Assembly: GCF_000337175.1 (NCBI RefSeq)
Contig: NZ_AOIJ01000044.1
Location: 41,147-101,794, forward strand
Direction: 5' to 3'
Length of the DNA: 60,648 nt
Source: Natrinema gari JCM 14663
Lineage (GTDB): Archaea; Halobacteriota; Halobacteria; Halobacteriales; Natrialbaceae
Shown: positions 60,427 through 60,648 of the stretch, in pieces
Layout: each line of letters begins with the position of its first letter
Numbering within the stretch: position 1 is the first letter of the stretch
Position numbers and translations under genes: made by a program
Notes under the pieces: model-generated
The model's input: the letters and a program-made list of their open reading frames with translations, nothing else
Database searches by the model: none
Told to the model about the DNA's origin: nothing

Positions 60427-60648
60427 TTACGGGTTTTCGTCGTAGATGTCGCGGGTGGGCTCGCCGGTGACATCGATGATGCCGAGGGCACCACGGCGAG
60501 CGGCGCGGGTCAGCGCGTGGTCGACGATCTTGACCGGCCCGGGGACGGGGAACTCTATTTCGGCCGCCGCGGTGGTGCCGGGAGCGACGGGTGCGGTTTC
60601 GACGTTGCGATCGGGGGCGGTCAGGAGGTCGCCGTCGCGGTAGAAGCG
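60427..60648 (-). CDS. nirK: Copper-containing nitrite reductase, C-terminal 73 residues (partial)
   Basis: The frame enters from the right edge and ends at TAA 60427-60429. The visible part has AAAEIEFPVPGPVKIVDHALTR then ARRGALGIIDVTGEP in sequence, the C-terminal cupredoxin end of NirK; the His in VDHALTR is the family's type-2 copper ligand from the second domain. It reduces nitrite to nitric oxide outside the cell membrane. The rest lies beyond 60,648. Confidence 0.88.
   Translation of the reverse strand, partial: RFYRDGDLLTAPDRNVETAPVAPGTTAAAEIEFPVPGPVKIVDHALTRAARRGALGIIDVTGEPTRDIYDENP

Overview
The window is chromosomal DNA of a halophilic archaeon (class Halobacteria). The evidence is the very GC-rich sequence, the acidic proteins, archaeal EF-1alpha and ribosomal protein S10, a tRNA gene without encoded CCA, and TATA boxes about 25 bp upstream of start codons. 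The genus cannot be fixed from sequence alone; a Natrinema/Haloterrigena-like organism would fit, but that is a guess.

Region 1 (1-11.4 kb) is the right-hand part of a provirus related to the internal-membrane icosahedral haloviruses SH1, PH1, HHIV-2 and HCIV-1. It holds a packaging ATPase, small and large vertical single beta-barrel capsid proteins, membrane-associated virion proteins, two spike-like proteins, two antisense cargo genes for exported proteins, and two regulator-type genes. It abuts the 3' end of a tRNA-Ala(CGC) gene, the likely attachment site. The ATPase is broken by a frameshift and an in-frame stop. The left end and any integrase lie outside the window.

Region 2 (11.4-14.2 kb) is core DNA on the minus strand: a rhomboid protease, rpsJ and tuf. 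The usual haloarchaeal upstream partners of tuf (ACT-domain gene and hom) are found only at 43.6-45.1 kb. Everything between is therefore read as one inserted island of about 29 kb.

Region 3 (14.2-43.5 kb) is that island. Its main content is a three-part module: a giant protein of about 2,290 residues made of about 50 tandem 44-residue TPR-like helical hairpins, a divergently transcribed 1,463-residue protein with two P-loop regions and a long helical array, and a HEAT-repeat protein. A second, inverted and partly decayed copy of the same trio (TPR paralogue, truncated NTPase paralogue, frameshifted HEAT gene) lies at 32.5-40.3 kb. Between and beyond the two copies are genes of families used as immunity proteins in polymorphic-toxin systems (three SMI1/KNR4 or SUKH genes, an ankyrin-SUFU fusion, an Imm5-like gene) plus small orphan genes. 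No toxin is recognisable. The arrangement looks like an archaeal poly-immunity or conflict island with an undescribed TPR/NTPase/HEAT system at its core.

Region 4 (43.6-60.6 kb) is ordinary chromosome: hom and its ACT partner, a NifU-like Fe-S protein, a Tat-exported LVIVD-repeat protein, a ROK glucokinase, four universal stress proteins, an SDR oxidoreductase, DUF2071 and YqcI/YcgG proteins, an isochorismatase-fold hydrolase, phosphopantetheine adenylyltransferase, a ZIP transporter, a K+ channel with two RCK modules, a geranylgeranyl-reductase-family flavoprotein and, running off the end, copper nitrite reductase (nirK). These genes are all intact. Frameshifts are confined to the provirus and the island.
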